NCBI GenBank assembly: GCA_963971535.1
Contig: OZ020589.1
Span: forward strand, 74,265,245-74,329,244
From: Notolepis coatsorum
Taxonomy: Eukaryota; Chordata; Actinopteri; Aulopiformes; Paralepididae
Length of the DNA stretch: 64,000 nt
Reading direction: 5' to 3'
Both the position numbers and the translations under genes were made by a program. Within the stretch, counting starts at the first letter, position 1. Every line of letters starts with the position of its first letter. Positions 21,178-36,078 of this stretch are shown here, piece after piece. A model generated the notes under the pieces. The model was given only the letters and a program-made list of their open reading frames with translations, was not told the origin of the DNA and ran no database searches.

Positions 21178-22360
21178 TCAAAATACTTCTCAAAGGTCAG
21201 TGAATACCACAACCACAACACCAGAGGAAGCTCAACAAATCATGTTAAACCCAGATTCGGCTCAAACAAGGGACTAAACACGTTTCGCAATTATGTCACA
21301 TCAATGTGGAACGCCCTACCCAAAGCTGTAAAGGAATGTGAATCCCTACCCACATTCAAAACCACTCTAAGAGGGCGGCTAGGTGGTGCAGTGGGCAATG
21401 CACTCACCACCAATGCAGGATACGCTGGGTTCAAGCCCAGCTCTCCGCATTGCTATCAGCTTGGCTGGTCGTTCATACTAATACAATTGGCAGTATTAGG
21501 GGGTGTGAAGCTGATGGGTGGGGATCAGACGTTGTGGACAGCGACTCCTACAGGTCAGTTGGTGCGCCCAGGGGCGTACCTTCCTACAGGCGATATAGGC
21601 GGTCGCCTAGAGTGCCACCCAGAGGGGGGCGCCAATTTTTTTATTTTTTTTTATTTTTTTTATATTTTTAATTAAACTTTTTTTTTTCTCTGTGCAGTTT
21701 TGGCGCCCCCCTCTATATCTGCAACCATTATTTTTACATAAACATAACATAAGGGAAAATGAGCCAAAAATCTAAAACGGTCGGTCGGTCTGAGCCTCAG
21801 CTTTAGGTGTTCACAGTCAGAACATGCTAGAGCGCTGTGCATTGATGGGTATCGGTCAAGTGTTTATAGAATTGAGCATTGAGGAAAGAAAGACTAACGT
21901 TAGAGAACTATGAAGAGGCAAAAGCCATCCGGCCATCCAGTTTAAAAAGAGAAGAAAAGAAGAAGACGAGAAACGTGCCAAGGTGAAAGGTATGCAATTT
22001 TGTACAACTTCCAAGACCTGCCACACCAAGAGCTGATGAAGCAAGCAGAGGCAAACCATGGAGGGCAATCTGATTTGGATGGGAAGGAGCTGGCTCAGGA
22101 GTTGGACAATTTGATGTGATTGATGACTTTGCAGCGAGGAAGACCAGAAGGATTGCACTGTAAATGGAAACCAGTAGGAGCTACAGGCTAACCTTGAAGT
22201 GTGATGATAGGGAGTGGAATGTAAATAGTTCTTTAGACAAAGTGAATTTGTAATTTTTATTTATTTATCTATTTAGCATATTATATTTTGATTATATATG
22301 TGTAACATATTTTACAATACATAATTTTCTTTTAAAGCACATTTGCACGTTATTTTATTG

Positions 22361-22516
<156 letters not shown>

Positions 22517-22630
22517 GTGTGTTAGCTAAGTTGTTTATTTGTTTTAATTCTTTAGTGTGCATTTTACATTTATTCTTAGCTCTTGTTCTTGCTTGTAAAA
22601 ATTATAGGTGCAGTACTTTACTGTATAACT

Positions 22631-22740
22631 GTTAACCCTTTCACTGCCACACGACGGAGGGTTAACCCTTTACTATCACACAACTGACGGTCGTGAAAGG
22701 GTTAACCTTCGGTGTATTGTCGCAGTGAAAAGGGTTAACC
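22631..22740. mobile_element. Small palindromic MITE inside the hAT element
   Basis: GTTAACCCTTTCACTG at the left and CAGTGAAAAGGGTTAAC at the right, with CGACGG words between, form a compact inverted repeat. It is the deepest level of the nest that starts with the LINE at 21178. Confidence 0.65.
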
Positions 22741-23690
22741 GGTTGGTAGCGCGGCGATGTTTTGATTTGATGGGGGGGGGGGAGGCTCAGACCGACCGAC
22801 CGTTTTAGATTTTTGGCTCATTTTCCCTTATGTTAGAATTTTTTTTATGTAAAAATAATGGTTGCAGATATAGAGGGGTGCGCCAAAACTGCGCAGAGCA
22901 AAACTGCGCAGTGGTGAATCTCGCCTAGGGCGCCAAATGTGCTAGGTCCGCCCCTGGGTGCGCCTGCGCAGCAGAATCAGGAAGCGATGGGGGCGGCGTG
23001 CCCTCCAAACGCAGACCCCCGACGCTGAGAGATCACGCTGTACAGGTGAAAAGATGCGACTGCTGCTTCCTTGAGTACCGGAGGGGACACGTGATGTAAG
23101 GCTTAGTCCACATTGCAGCCGGCTTGTGGGAGGCATGGCCTAACAGAGTTCGAGACAGGGGAGGGTATGATACGAAATTGGGATGGGAGAAAAATAGAAA
23201 ATGGGAGAAAAAGTAGAAAAAAAAAAAGAAAAAAAAATGCTCTAAGAGAGCACCTACGGGAGGCTGCAATTCGAAACTGGCCACCGTAAATGTCCAAACC
23301 CCCCCACCCCTCCTAATAGACAGTCTCCTCCCCACCGTATGTATATATTCTTTCCCCACCGTATGTATATTTCTCTCCCACCCACCCACCCCCTCCTAAT
23401 GTACAGTCTCCTCCCCATCATATGTATATACTCTCGGTCAGGATATATGGGTAACAGTACTGTATATTTGCATATCATATATGTCACAAATGTAACAGTA
23501 CGGGGCGCCCCAGTGGCAAACCACATAGCGCGCTCAGCTATAAATTGAAAATGGGGGACCCTGATGTAAACAAGACAAACGTCTTTCTCTGGTCTGCATC
23601 CCCTTAACAATTGTGTGTATTGAGCCGTACTGTATTGTACCCATTCTGCAATCTGTTAAATAAAGTTTTCATTAATTCATTCATTCAACG

Positions 23691-23925
23691 AGTAGGGTAA
23701 ATCTGCAGAGCCGCACTGAAATAGGATAAATCTGCAGTGCCGCAGCCCCATACAGGCAGGGGCCTGTACTGTGCGCTGGGGGCCTGTACTGTGCGGTGCA
23801 CTACTGCGCATGAGGGGGGGGCTCTCTCTCTCTATGTGTTACTGAGACATTAGCGGAGACACGTGTTACTTTCAATTCATAATGACATTTATGACATACA
23901 CAACATACGGATATACAGATATAAG
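23691..23925. other. Unassigned GC-rich stretch
   Basis: It includes two similar words (GGTAAATCTGCAGAGCCGCA and a close copy) and two GGGGCCTGTACTGTGCG repeats. No gene or element ends were recognised. Confidence 0.4.
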
Positions 23926-25765
23926 TGTAGCTAAGGGGCTACACGACCCTGACTGTATTTAAAGGATAGGTTCGATAACTACTAAATATTAATTAGCCAG
24001 ACATTTAAATGTACACTGTCATGTACAAAGGTCTAAGGACCACACAGAATAATAACTGGAGCTGGCTACACATGAGCAAAAGCAGCCTCTCTCAGTAAAT
24101 GCTTTCAAAACAGTCCCGGGCAGGTAGGTAATAATAAACACAAGACGTTGTTCCAAAAATAGTAAATTATATTTATTATGCCGGGTAGGGATTTAAACCT
24201 CCACTGATATTTAAATAGGCAACAAAGGGAAAAAACAACCCACAAACAATTAACAAACAGGGAGAGGGATAAAAGGAGAACACACAAGGTAAGTATAATA
24301 CAAAGTAAACTAGATAAGCCCCCACAGACACTCACCAACCAGCCAGAGGTTGGTACTGGGAAAACCCCCAGCAAAGGTACCAAAGCTACAATTCCACACT
24401 CAGTGGGATTAGGCCTAAAGCCAACAAGAGAATACTTACTCCAATGGAGGAGTGGCGCAGAGGCCAACAATATCTATATACATATACCAGTACTTTAGTC
24501 CACCAGAAGCAGTAGATAAGCACAGTATCAATTCCACCACAGTGGCAAACAATGGCAACCTCACTCTACTCTGGTCACTGGCAATTGACAGAATGAGGCG
24601 CCCAGACGTGTGTGTGCTGTCAGGTATTTGTCTACCCGCCCCTCTCGAGGTGATTGCCATCAGCTGTCATTCATTAGGCAATCAGCACTCTTCAGTGTAG
24701 GGACGGGCAGCACCTGACAGGGAGAGAAAAGAGACAGCATTAGCTCTCATGTTCACACACACACACATCACATACAAAACACAACACATTAATTATACTA
24801 ACCTGATGTTCAGAAGGTGTCATAAATACAGTAATAATGGTAATGACCAACCCACGTACCCAGGTACATCACATACACAAAATGGCGGACACTCTATTAA
24901 CTGCGAGGGGACAGTGATACAAAGTTGAATAATCACTTTAATGTTAAAGCCAAAACATACATACAGATCTCCGGTTACTACTATAATATCAATGCAACAA
25001 TGTCCGAGGTAAGTATAGTCCTAAACTACTGGTACTCGACCGTTGGAGCTCTGAATGGAGTGAAACGGAGTGATCAGCACGGGGGGAGCAAGAGAAGGAT
25101 GGAGACGATATTCTCTGGAGTTCCTACTCCAGAGAGCTGCAGACCAACGTGGTATAATCCTGTCGTCGCTGGATAGGGGGTCTCATACGGACCTGGTTCC
25201 TGTATTCCAAACGCCCGATGGCAGGATTAATAGCTAATATTCCAAACGCCCGTTGGCATGGTCACTAGCTAGTTAGCCCTTTTATGCTAAGGCTAACCCG
25301 CATGTAGTCTGTAATAGGTAGTTGAATCCAGAACGCCGCTGGGTTCAGCCCAAAGTCACTCAACGTTACTTTCTTATTTGCCCGTCTGCAAATCTATAGA
25401 GATTATTATTTACTTCACTTCGCTCAAACCGAGTCACTCTGCTCTGCCAATGGTGGCTCGACAATATTGTGGTTGTATCTAACTAGCTGTGGTTGTGGTC
25501 TGTTTACAACTGCGCCAAACGTTTTGCTCTCACACACTATGCCTGGGCATGTCCTAAAAACCCTGCGCATGTGCTCACGCTGTCTACAGGTGCATGCGCG
25601 CGCGCCTACGGCGTTAAGAATGGAACATATGCAAAGAGGCGAATGATAAAATACTGTTAGGTAAATAGACGACGTGAAAATATATATCTTATATACATAA
25701 ACAATATATAAGGTATACAAAATAATAAACATGGACTTTATGTGTTAATCTGGACCTTCAGAACA
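23926..25765 (-). repeat. LTR of BEL element 1
   Basis: On the plus strand it starts TGTAGCTAAGGGG and ends CTTCAGAACA, keeping the TG...CA rule. It is about 1.84 kb, longer than the 1.395 kb LTRs of element 2. No second copy exists because the 5' end of the element is missing. Confidence 0.75.
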
Positions 25766-25780
25766 GCCGCCCCCTAATTA
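25766..25780 (-). promoter_or_regulatory. Polypurine tract of BEL element 1
   Basis: The minus strand reads TAATTAGGGGGCGGC directly before the LTR TG. The same sequence lies beside the LTR of the second BEL element. It primes plus-strand DNA in this class of element. Confidence 0.75.
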
Positions 25781-25876
25781 GTCGGAACCTAATTAGCAAA
25801 TACATTTTAGGGCACAGATTAATATCAAAGGTCAAGTCAATTTCTCCATAAAGGACTATGGGGAGTTGGAAGTAAC

Positions 25877-28141
25877 CTATAAAGTCGATGGGGTATGGTC
25901 ATCGTCAGGAGAGTCAGGGAACGCAGGAAGCTCTATCAACTTAGCTACTGGTCTGGTATAAGTCCGCCCTTGGACGATGACCTCTGCAGCTCTGACCTTC
26001 CCATCCGAGCCCTTGATTACTCGGCTCACACGGCCGGCTGGCCACGTAGCTCGGGGTAGTGACTGGTCTATGATCATCACGACGGTCCCCACAGTCAGGT
26101 TGTCTCTGTCTTTCACCCATTTCTGGCGGGCTTGAAGGGAGGGTAAGTAGTGTAGGAGGAAGCGGGCCCAAAACTGGTCGGCCAGCACTTGGCTGTGTCT
26201 CCACATTCTCCTTCCACTCATCTCGTCCTGTCTGTACACAGTCTGAGGAAGGGCAGGGTCCAGCCACCCCATCAAGAGGTAGTTTGGGGTGATGGGGTCG
26301 ACGTCAGCTACGTCGCTTGACATATAGCCGAGGGGCTTGGAGTTCAGAACTCCCTCAATCTCGGTGAGGAGTCGACTGTCTGAGGGGACTGGCTTTGCCC
26401 TTATCAGACACTCCCTTTCCTCTGGGAAAGAGTCTCTCTGCGCCCTGTGCAGCACAAGAAGTTCCGCTTCCTTGTAGGCAGCTGCACTGAGGTCTGTGGT
26501 GGGGGGAAGCTCCGGGTGGTGCCATAGGAATGTCCTTTTTTGGGCACTCTTCAGAGTTTGACAGTCGTCTAGGTCTGGGCCCGTCCTGGTTCGCATCCCG
26601 TGGTGTTGAGATAGGCCACTTCTCCTCCGGGAGTCTGAGGAACTCTGGGCCATCACTGTATGAGTTGGGATGGGTGAGGTCAGCTAGGGACATCCCCCGT
26701 GTTATGACATCCGCCGGGTTCTGCTTGGTGTCAACATATCTCCAACATTCCGCTCCTACCAGGTCTTGGATTTCCGATACTCGGACTCCTACGAACACTT
26801 TGTACCGGCAGGAGGCGGACTGGATCCAGGTGATCACGGTCATAGAGTCTGACCATATGATGATCTCACGCACCGGTATGGTGAGTTCATTTTGCACCAT
26901 TTTGGCAAGTTGTGCGCCTACCAGGGCTGCGCAGAGCTCCAGTCGCGGAATCGACTGCTGCTTGCAGGGAGCAATCCTCGAACGGGCCAGGACAAAGGCT
27001 ACGTGGACTTCTCCTCCCTCTTCTCGAGCCCTCAGGTAGGCCACTGATCCGTACGCCACTTCCGAGGCATCGCTGAAGACGTGCAGGTTTATCTGACATG
27101 TCTCCAAGTGCACGGTAGGAGGGAAGTAGCTCCGCGGGATGGCAACCTCGTGGAGTAAGACAAGTTCATCCTCCCACTCTCTCCATGTGGTGGCTAGGTG
27201 CTCGGGTATGGGGTCATCCCAGCCCTGCTCCTTGGCCCACAGGTCTCTCACCAGCATCTTCGCCCGGGTGGTGTAGGGGAGAATGCACCCCATAGGGTCG
27301 TACTGGCTGGCGAGTGTTCGGTACACACTCCGCCGAGTGGTCAGTCTAGTTGTGGACGCCTCCTGGTCCGTCCTCAGAGGTGTGTGCCGGTAGTGAAGCG
27401 AGTCCGTTTTAAAGCGCCAGACGAGACCCAGAGTCATCTCTTGCGCTTTGCCTGGTGTGTGCGCCATCCAGGTCTCGCTGCTAGCGGCCTTCGTCTCTGG
27501 AGGGAGGTGCCTGAGGACTTGAGGGTCGCTACTACTGGCCCACTGTCGGAGGTCGAATCCACCTTTGGCTAGCAAAGCCCGTAGCTTCCTCATAATGCTC
27601 TCTGCTTCTTCTGGCGTGGATACGCTCTGTAGACAGTTGTCCACGTAGAAACATCGTTCAACGCTGTGTCGGACATCATCGTCAGCTCCGGGGTCTTCGG
27701 CCACGTGCTTCTGTAACACGAACGTGGTGCAGCACGGGCTGCAGGTGGTGCCGAAGGGGAGTACCTCCCATTGGTATATCGAGGGTTGTTCGTCGTCGAG
27801 CCTCTCCCTCCACAGAAACCTCAGTAAAGGCTTGTCTTCCTCCATCAGCCGGACTTGTAAGAACATCCCCTTGATGTCGCCGCTGATGGCCACTTTGTCC
27901 TGACGAAAACGTATCAGGACGCCGAGGAGGGAGGGTCCAAGTGTGGGACCGGGCAGGAGTAGGCTATTCAGATTCTGCTGTCCAATCTGATGACTGCAAT
28001 TGAACACAATGCGGTTTTTTCCGTTGTGTGTGACCTTGTGGTGGGGCACGTACCAGGACTCTGTCGTCCCTTCTGCCTCGTGGTCATCGATTTTCTTGAT
28101 GTGGCCGGCCGTTACCAGCTTCTCGATCTCGGCGCGATAGG
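25877..28141 (-). pseudogene. BEL element 1 pol remnant, integrase core deleted
   Basis: RT is open from 28141 with [39 protein letters not shown] and FYVDNCLQS. RNase H has [31 protein letters not shown] and SDSMTVITW. A frameshift lies near 26595. Further on, SDSRLL joins straight to TEIEGVLN at about 26368. The intact relative has about 0.77 kb between these motifs, coding the integrase zinc-binding and catalytic core, so the element could not integrate itself. The C-terminal integrase tail (KWVKDRDNLTVGTVVMI) is kept and ends with TAA at 25877. Confidence 0.88.
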
Positions 28142-29044
28142 AGCAGTGTCAACTCCCGGGTTCACCGGTTGAGGGTGCCCCTGCACGTTCATGACGTCTG
28201 CCAATCGTGTCAGCCTTCTCTGCCTCAACCCCTCTGGGTGGTTTTTTTTTAAATGGAGGCTTGGTCATGCAACAACGCCAGCATACGCCCCTTCCACCGG
28301 GCGGCTGTGTTCAGCTGTCCCCTCTGGCGCCTGTCTCGTCCGCAGTCTCCAGGCTAGGGTTAACAGCCTGTTGCCTGGTTTTTCCCCGGTGCGCTGCCTG
28401 CTTCCGTTGGTTAACCTTTTTTGTGTGCTTACGGCCATGCTGACTGCCTGTTCTGCAGGGTAAGTGTGCCAGGCGGTGTACTATTGGGGGGACAGGGCCC
28501 GCTCGGCTGAGGGGCATTTGTCCGAATACGCTGGCGATGTGGGGGGCGGGGTCACTAAGTGCCCACCTGGTGGGGTCTTGATGCTGGCATCATGGACTTC
28601 TCCGGGCCCCCATTCCAGGGGGTCCAGTCCCTTTGGTGGGTCTGGGCTTTCCTTCGCGCTCCGCTGCTACGGCCTTGCCACGGGGTTGGGTTTGCCCTTG
28701 ACCCCGTGATTCTGGGGGCAGTAACGAGGTTGTTCCCTCCATTCGTTCCCGGGTGGCATGCGGGTTGTGCGTGTGTGTAGTCAGGCCACGGTCGGCTCAC
28801 CCTGTGCGTTGAGTTGCTTGAGTGCCTCTTCGCACGGTCGGGTCCGTCGCCCTCCCGGGAAACCTCCAATAGGGGGGGTGCCCTCCATTAGGGAGGGTCG
28901 GGGGGGCTTGGCCCTCCCTGTTCTGATGGTTGTGGGGGGCCTTCAGCGGGGTGTATTTGTCGGCCGGTGGCTCCGCTCGGCCTCCCTATGTGCATGAGTG
29001 ACGCCGAGCGGAACCGACTATGATACAGAACGTTAGGTTATGAC

Positions 29045-29831
29045 TAGTGCTGTCAGGCGATTAAAAAAATTAATCTAATTAATTACATGATTTGTAATTA
29101 ATTAATCTAATTACTCGCATTTTAATCGCATAACCATTTTATGCCTGATATTCTATATTCTATAATCATATTTCAAATTGCATGTGTCCGGATGGCAGAA
29201 TTCAGTACTGTATCTACAAAACCTTCTGTTTAATCATCTTCCATCTATTAATTTGATTCGATTTTTCAGGTCTGGTCAATTTGAGCATGGTGTTATTCAC
29301 AGTCAAAGATAGAAAGAAATGTATTGATATTCTCATTTGGTTCATTACAAAACTACTCAAAATAAAATTTTCGTTCAATCAATCACTGGATCAATCACAG
29401 ATTGATTGATTGAATGAAAATGTTATTAACAGATTACAGAATGGGTACAATACAGTACGGCTCAATACACACAATTGTTAAGGGGATGCAGACCAGAGAA
29501 AGACTTTCGTCTTGTTTACATCAGGGTCCCCCATTTTCAATTCATAATGAATTAAAGTAAGGGTGCAACTTGCACCATGCAATCCATTCTTTGTGGATCT
29601 AGCCCACAGTAGTTCTGACATTGGGAATACATTCCCTGAGATTTATAGATGTCCCTAGAATTAGATACCAAGAACATGCAAATGGACCATATTAAAAAAA
29701 AAATCTGTAAATGTGTATTCTACATTCTTATGGAATGAATGAGATACAAAAGAAAAATTATTAAAAAAAAAAAAAAAAAAAAATTGTAATTAATTAATTA
29801 ATTTTAGTTAATTTTCATAGCGCGATAATTT
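29045..29831. mobile_element. AT-rich TIR element, copy 1 of 3
   Basis: It starts AGTGCTGTCAGGCGATTAAA, continues with ATTAATTAC words and GCATAACCATTTTATGCC, and ends GCGATAATTT. It closely matches 33299-33899. The host ICR repeats GACTA on both sides. A reversed LINE tail is inserted at about 29375-29552. It has no coding capacity. Confidence 0.75.
29375..29552 (-). mobile_element. LINE 3' tail, reversed
   Basis: It begins with ATTG/CAAT repeats, then the complement of GCATCCCCTTAACAATTGT and of GGGGGACCCTGATGTAAAC. It is the same LINE family as at 20373 and 21178. Confidence 0.85.
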
Positions 29832-30111
29832 GACTATAACCAAGTTCTGTTAATAGTGGTGACGCTCGGCGTCCGACGCCGCTGCAGCCCTTGATCTCAC
29901 CTTGTGGTGAAAGCTTGGGAAGGAGGAGAGCAGGTGACCACACACCTGCTTATGTAGGTGAGCTGATAGGGGTGTGGTCAGACAAATATTGGGATTAAAG
30001 GTACATTGTGGTCTTTATTCAGTGCGCGTGCACGTGTGCGAGGACAGTGCATGAGTGACGCCGAGCGTCACCACTATTAACAGAACTTGGTTATAGTCAT
30101 AACCTAACGTT

Positions 30112-30540
30112 AATGTGCCTACAACGTGAAGATAATTTGTGTAGGTGGAGACCAGAGCTACCACAGATAGTAATAAGTTATAACAGTAAGTAATCCATAC
30201 CTATCCTAATAGTTACCTTACCACCATACTTGGCTGAAAATAAACGTTGCTGCCTGTTGTGAATGTGTTTTTCCCTGTAGGCTAATACATAAGTAGTAGA
30301 AGTATAAGTTTGTATGTCTTCCATGGAGGACCACCTTGGAAATAAGTGTTTTAATGAATGCTTTTAGGTGATATCCTCAGGAATACAAATTGGTCATGAT
30401 AATTTGTTGTTTGTAATTTCCAAATAAAAATCGAATCAAATAAAAAAAAGCAGTTTTTGCAGACGTGCTTAGTAAGAGATGTGATTGGGTTAGCCCAGTG
30501 TCAGTCAGTAGCAATGGGCCGCTGTCCCAGCCGCGTCTAT
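30112..30540. other. Unassigned single-copy-looking DNA
   Basis: AT-rich and without clear repeats or exons. Nothing supportable was seen. Confidence 0.4.
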
Positions 30541-30914
30541 TTTTTTACCAACCGGTTCATGCGTTTTGCGAATCTGATTGGCAACTGACGTTTCTGGTCA
30601 TGTGACACGTGCGCACAATCGCGTGACGCGACCATTTCCGCCTCGACCAGCAGCAAACTACCTAACGCCTACGATCCACACTCTACCCTTAACCAACTTC
30701 GAAAGAGTGCCTAAGCTTAACCGGCGAAAGAACTTGCCGTCACACGATATCGCCCTGCTCTAAGACAAACTCTAACCGTAACCAACTTCGAAAGAGTGCC
30801 TAAGCTTAACCGGCGAAAGAACTTGCCGTCACACGATTGGTGCGACATGGAACATCAGTGGCCAATCAGAGCGCAAAACAACGAACGCAGAAGCATGAAC
30901 CGGTTGGTAAAAAA
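30541..30914. mobile_element. MITE with internal tandem duplication
   Basis: ACCAACCGGTTCATGC at the left and its exact complement at the right form the ends, with TTTTTT/AAAAAA outside. Inside, a block of about 68 bp with AAAGAGTGCCTAAGCTTAAC and ACTTGCCGTCACACGAT occurs twice in tandem (from about 30689 and about 30776). Non-coding. Confidence 0.75.
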
Positions 30915-32967
<2,053 letters not shown>

Positions 32968-33127
32968 ATGGTGCAGTGCCTTGCCCCAGAATGCAATCAC
33001 AGGTCTGAGAAGAGGACCTGATTCGTTCCCGAAACATAACACGGAACGACAGCGCTGGGCCAAACTGATAAGGTGAGATAATCTCAAGCAGGCTCCGATT
33101 GTCATGATTGTCATTTCCCTGTATAAA

Positions 33128-33172
33128 ATAAGATATTCCTTTATTGATCCCCTTGGGGAAATTCGGTATCAT
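33128..33172 (-). mobile_element. Short LINE tail, reversed
   Basis: CCTTTATTGATCCCCTTGGG and the following GAAATTC are the complement of a Rex/L2-type 3' end. Only about 45 bp remain, in intron 1 of the THAP gene. Confidence 0.55.
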
Positions 33173-33298
33173 AGCAGCATGGGGGAGGGGGAGGGGAGGT
33201 ACAGCCAGGTAGTAGAAGACATACAGGTACAGGTCACAGAATTATAGTACAGTGGAAAAGTAACAATTTAAATAGAATAAAATATGTATATCTCTATA

Positions 33299-33899
33299 TT
33301 AGTGCTGTCAGGCGATTAAAAAAATGTATCTAATTAATTACAGGATTTGTAATTAATTAATCTAATTAATCGCATTTTAATCGCATAACCATTTTATGCC
33401 TGATATTCTATATTCTATAATCATATTTCAAATTGCATGTGTCCGGATGGCAGAATTCAGTACTGTATCTACAAAACCTTCTGTTTAATCATCTTGCATC
33501 TATTAATTTGCTTAGATTTTTCAGGTCTGGTCAATTTGAGCATAGTGTTATTCACAGTCAAAGATAAAAAATTGTATTGATATTCTCATTTGGTTCATTA
33601 CAATTTACTCAAGCCTAGTAACAGACACAGTATTTCTGACACTGGGAATACATTCCCTGAGATCCATAGTTGTCCCTAGAATCAGATACGAAGAACATGC
33701 AAATGGCCATATAAAAAAAGTCTGTAATGTGGATTCTACGTTCTTATGGAATGAATGAGATAAAAAAAAAATTATCTAAAAAAAGAAAAAGAAAAAAAAA
33801 ATCTTTTTTTTGTAATACATTTTTAGTTAATTTTCATAACGCGATAATTTGCTGTGTAATTAATTAATCTAATTAACGCGATAAACTGACAGCCCCAAT
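33299..33899. mobile_element. AT-rich TIR element, copy 2 of 3
   Basis: AGTGCTGTCAGGCGATTAAA at the left and AACGCGATAAACTGACAGCC at the right form short imperfect terminal inverted repeats. The interior matches copy 1 (29045) without its LINE insertion. It lies in intron 1 of the THAP gene. Confidence 0.8.
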
Positions 33900-34140
33900 C
33901 TATATATATGATTCATTATTCTAATAGCATTTGTGAATTCCTATAACGTTACTGATTAATACACCAGCTGACCCTGTTTTCCATGCATAAACAGTCCCAG
34001 CTTAACCGATTAACCCGTTAATGCAAAAAAAAAAAAAAAAAAAAAAGTTTCAGACGGGCTGACAAAGCGCTGAGTGATCACTCACAGATCTGTACCTGTC
34101 ACTTTCCCAAAGGAAAAGTGAAGGGACCCATCCTCTTTAA

Positions 34141-35203
34141 GGGGAGACACTGCAGGTGAATAGGGTAAAAAAATTAACTAATAGATATCACAATGAAACT
34201 TCCCCAGTTGATTACTTATATTAAGACAAGACTTTTTTGTATTACAAGTTTTCTGAAATTGTATGTTTAAATATGCAAATGAGGCATGATCTACTTAAAT
34301 ATGCACTAATTTGCATATAATTCCAGGACAGAAATCTGAACATTGGATAAAGCCATTTTCAAAATTATAGTTTCATTTTGTTGACATATTAGAGCCAAAG
34401 GTTATTACAGAGGGGATTTTGGATATCTCTTTTTATCACTCCATAAATCAGAAAATACTCCATTCAGTAAATTTTTATTGTAAAATTCCATATTTCGCCA
34501 TGTTTTTAGGAATAAAATGTGAGATAAATCAGGGTATGAATGCGATATCAACAAACCCTTCTGTAAATACCTTCAGAACATAGATATGAATAGAACTGGA
34601 AGGTTTGGTGTATGTGAGTGATACTGAAGTGGAGATTTCTGGCTCAGAGTATGAGGAAAAACTCTTAAAACTCATTTTTGGGAAAACGCCTTCAAAGTTC
34701 TGTATTGTAAAATGCCATACCTTTTTTTTTTTAAACAGATATTTACAAACACAATACCTAATCAAACCATTAGTAATAGACAACCTAAACACATGCCTGA
34801 TAACTGAATAATAATAATAATGATGTTATTGAACTGAACAGAACTACACACACGCTACAAACAGTGTAGTACAGTGTAGTACCCCCTAATAGGCAAAAAA
34901 TATTTGAATAGATATCACTATGAAACTTTCCCAATTTGTTATATACATATAAACTAAGAAAAAATATATTGCAAGTTTTCTGAAATTTATGTTTATATAT
35001 GCAAATGAGGCACTTCCCCATTAAATATGTGCACATTTATGGATGCAATAAGGCAAAATGATGTAAAATAAACAACTAAATGTGTGTTATTGACGTTTTA
35101 TTGTCACTAGTTTCATAGAAGACATGTTTAGGAAGCAAAATATAACAAAATCTCAAAATCAACAAAAAAAGTATATTTGACTATTCACCTGCAGTGTCTC
35201 GCC
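34141..35203. mobile_element. TTAA-target TIR element (Kolobok-like), non-autonomous
   Basis: TTAA at 34137-34140 and 35204-35207 flank GGGGAGACACTGCAGGTGAA and its complement CACCTGCAGTGTCTC. The interior is AT-rich, with two related blocks of about 150 bp (34160-34322 and 34897-35048, sharing AAGTTTTCTGAAATT and ATGCAAATGAGGCA). No transposase is encoded. A leading GGGG with a TTAA target fits Kolobok better than piggyBac. It interrupts a THAP codon series exactly at CTC TTT AAG. Confidence 0.85.
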
Positions 35204-35816
35204 TTAAGTGGAATGAGGCAGAGTACTCCAGGCGAGGTGTTGGTCTTCCAACCCCTTCCAGAGACAGGTTCCCTTCCGTGACACCCAGCACACAGAACAA
35301 ACCCAGCACATCCCGGGAGGACGGTAGGTCAGCGGTAGGTCAGGTCACTGTTTGCGATGTCTTGAGAGACGCCCAGCTGATGGCAGCGCAGGACGAACTT
35401 GCGACTCTCAGAGCTGAAACCGCATACTGTCGCAAGTGTTATTCTGTGGCACAGCTCTCCGGCAAGGTCCTATCAATGAAAACAGGTCTTCCAGATAGGG
35501 ATACATTCAAGGTGGTCTGTGACCATGTTAGACGCATTCAGGGCTCAATCCTCTATTACAAGGGGTGGAGGGTAGAGGCTCTTTCATTGGAAGATCAGGT
35601 ATTCATGACACTTATGAAGTTGAGGCAAAATTACACAAATTTGCATTTAGCCCAACTTTTCCACTGCAGTGAGTCCACGGTAAGTAATGTCATCATCACA
35701 TTTGTGCAAGTCCTACATGAAATTATTTTTGTGGATACAATGAAAGACATTCCAAGCCGTGAAAAAAACCCAAAGTGTGCCCCTGGATCTTTTCATATTC
35801 ACATGAATTGTTGCAT

Positions 35817-36029
35817 TGTAGTGGCTACTGGGACACAATTTACGGCATTCTAGCCTATTGTGGTGTTTACTACATCTCCCGTGACCCTTAGCGGGGGATG
35901 ACGTAGTTAAAGAGAGACGAGTGAAAGATGAATGGAAGTGTTGTTTGTGCGACAGTAGAGTGCGTAATAAAATAGTGTTTTTGCATCGGAACACGACTCC
36001 GTCTTCGCTATCATTACCGCATTCCTACA
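35817..36029 (+). repeat. 5' LTR of the Gypsy element
   Basis: 213 bp, TG...CA. It contains AATAAAATAG near 35966, a possible polyadenylation signal. Confidence 0.92.
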
Positions 36030-36030
36030 T

Positions 36031-36049
36031 TGGTGATCCTGACGTGATC
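36031..36049 (+). promoter_or_regulatory. Primer binding site of the Gypsy element, tRNA-Trp-like
   Basis: TGGTGATCCTGACGTGATC begins one base after the LTR. Its complement resembles the 3' end of vertebrate tRNA-Trp with about three mismatches (from memory), so the assignment is tentative. Confidence 0.55.
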
Positions 36050-36078
36050 TTGGACGTATTTCGGAGATTATATCGAAC

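Larger units (their letters stand above)
23926..28141 (-). mobile_element. BEL/Pao element 1: LTR plus truncated, deleted pol
   Basis: In minus orientation it has one LTR (23926-25765), a polypurine tract, then pol from C-terminus back to the start of RT. It stops abruptly at 28141, where DIRS-like DNA begins. It belongs to the same family as 47567-56697: both share TGTA...CCCTGACTGTAT at the LTR start, GCCGCCCCCTAATTAG next to the LTR, and closely similar pol. Confidence 0.85.
28142..30111 (+). mobile_element. 3' end of a second DIRS element, split by a TIR element
   Basis: The DIRS layout is read from its ends. An ICR first half (28997-29031) would complement a lost left tip. A second half (29832-29873) is the exact complement of 30058-30099. 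The right tip ends in CATAACCTAACGTT at 30111, like CATAACCTATCGTT in the complete DIRS at 9811-15425. The order (left-tip complement, then right-tip complement, then right terminus) is the same. The ICR is split at GGTTATGACTA by the element at about 29045-29831. The GC-rich 28142-28990 should be its 3' UTR or late coding DNA, but no recombinase motif is readable. Confidence 0.7.

Noticed and set aside
23926-28141. A complete BEL element
   Set aside because: There is only one LTR, the 5' part is cut at 28141, and the integrase core is missing.
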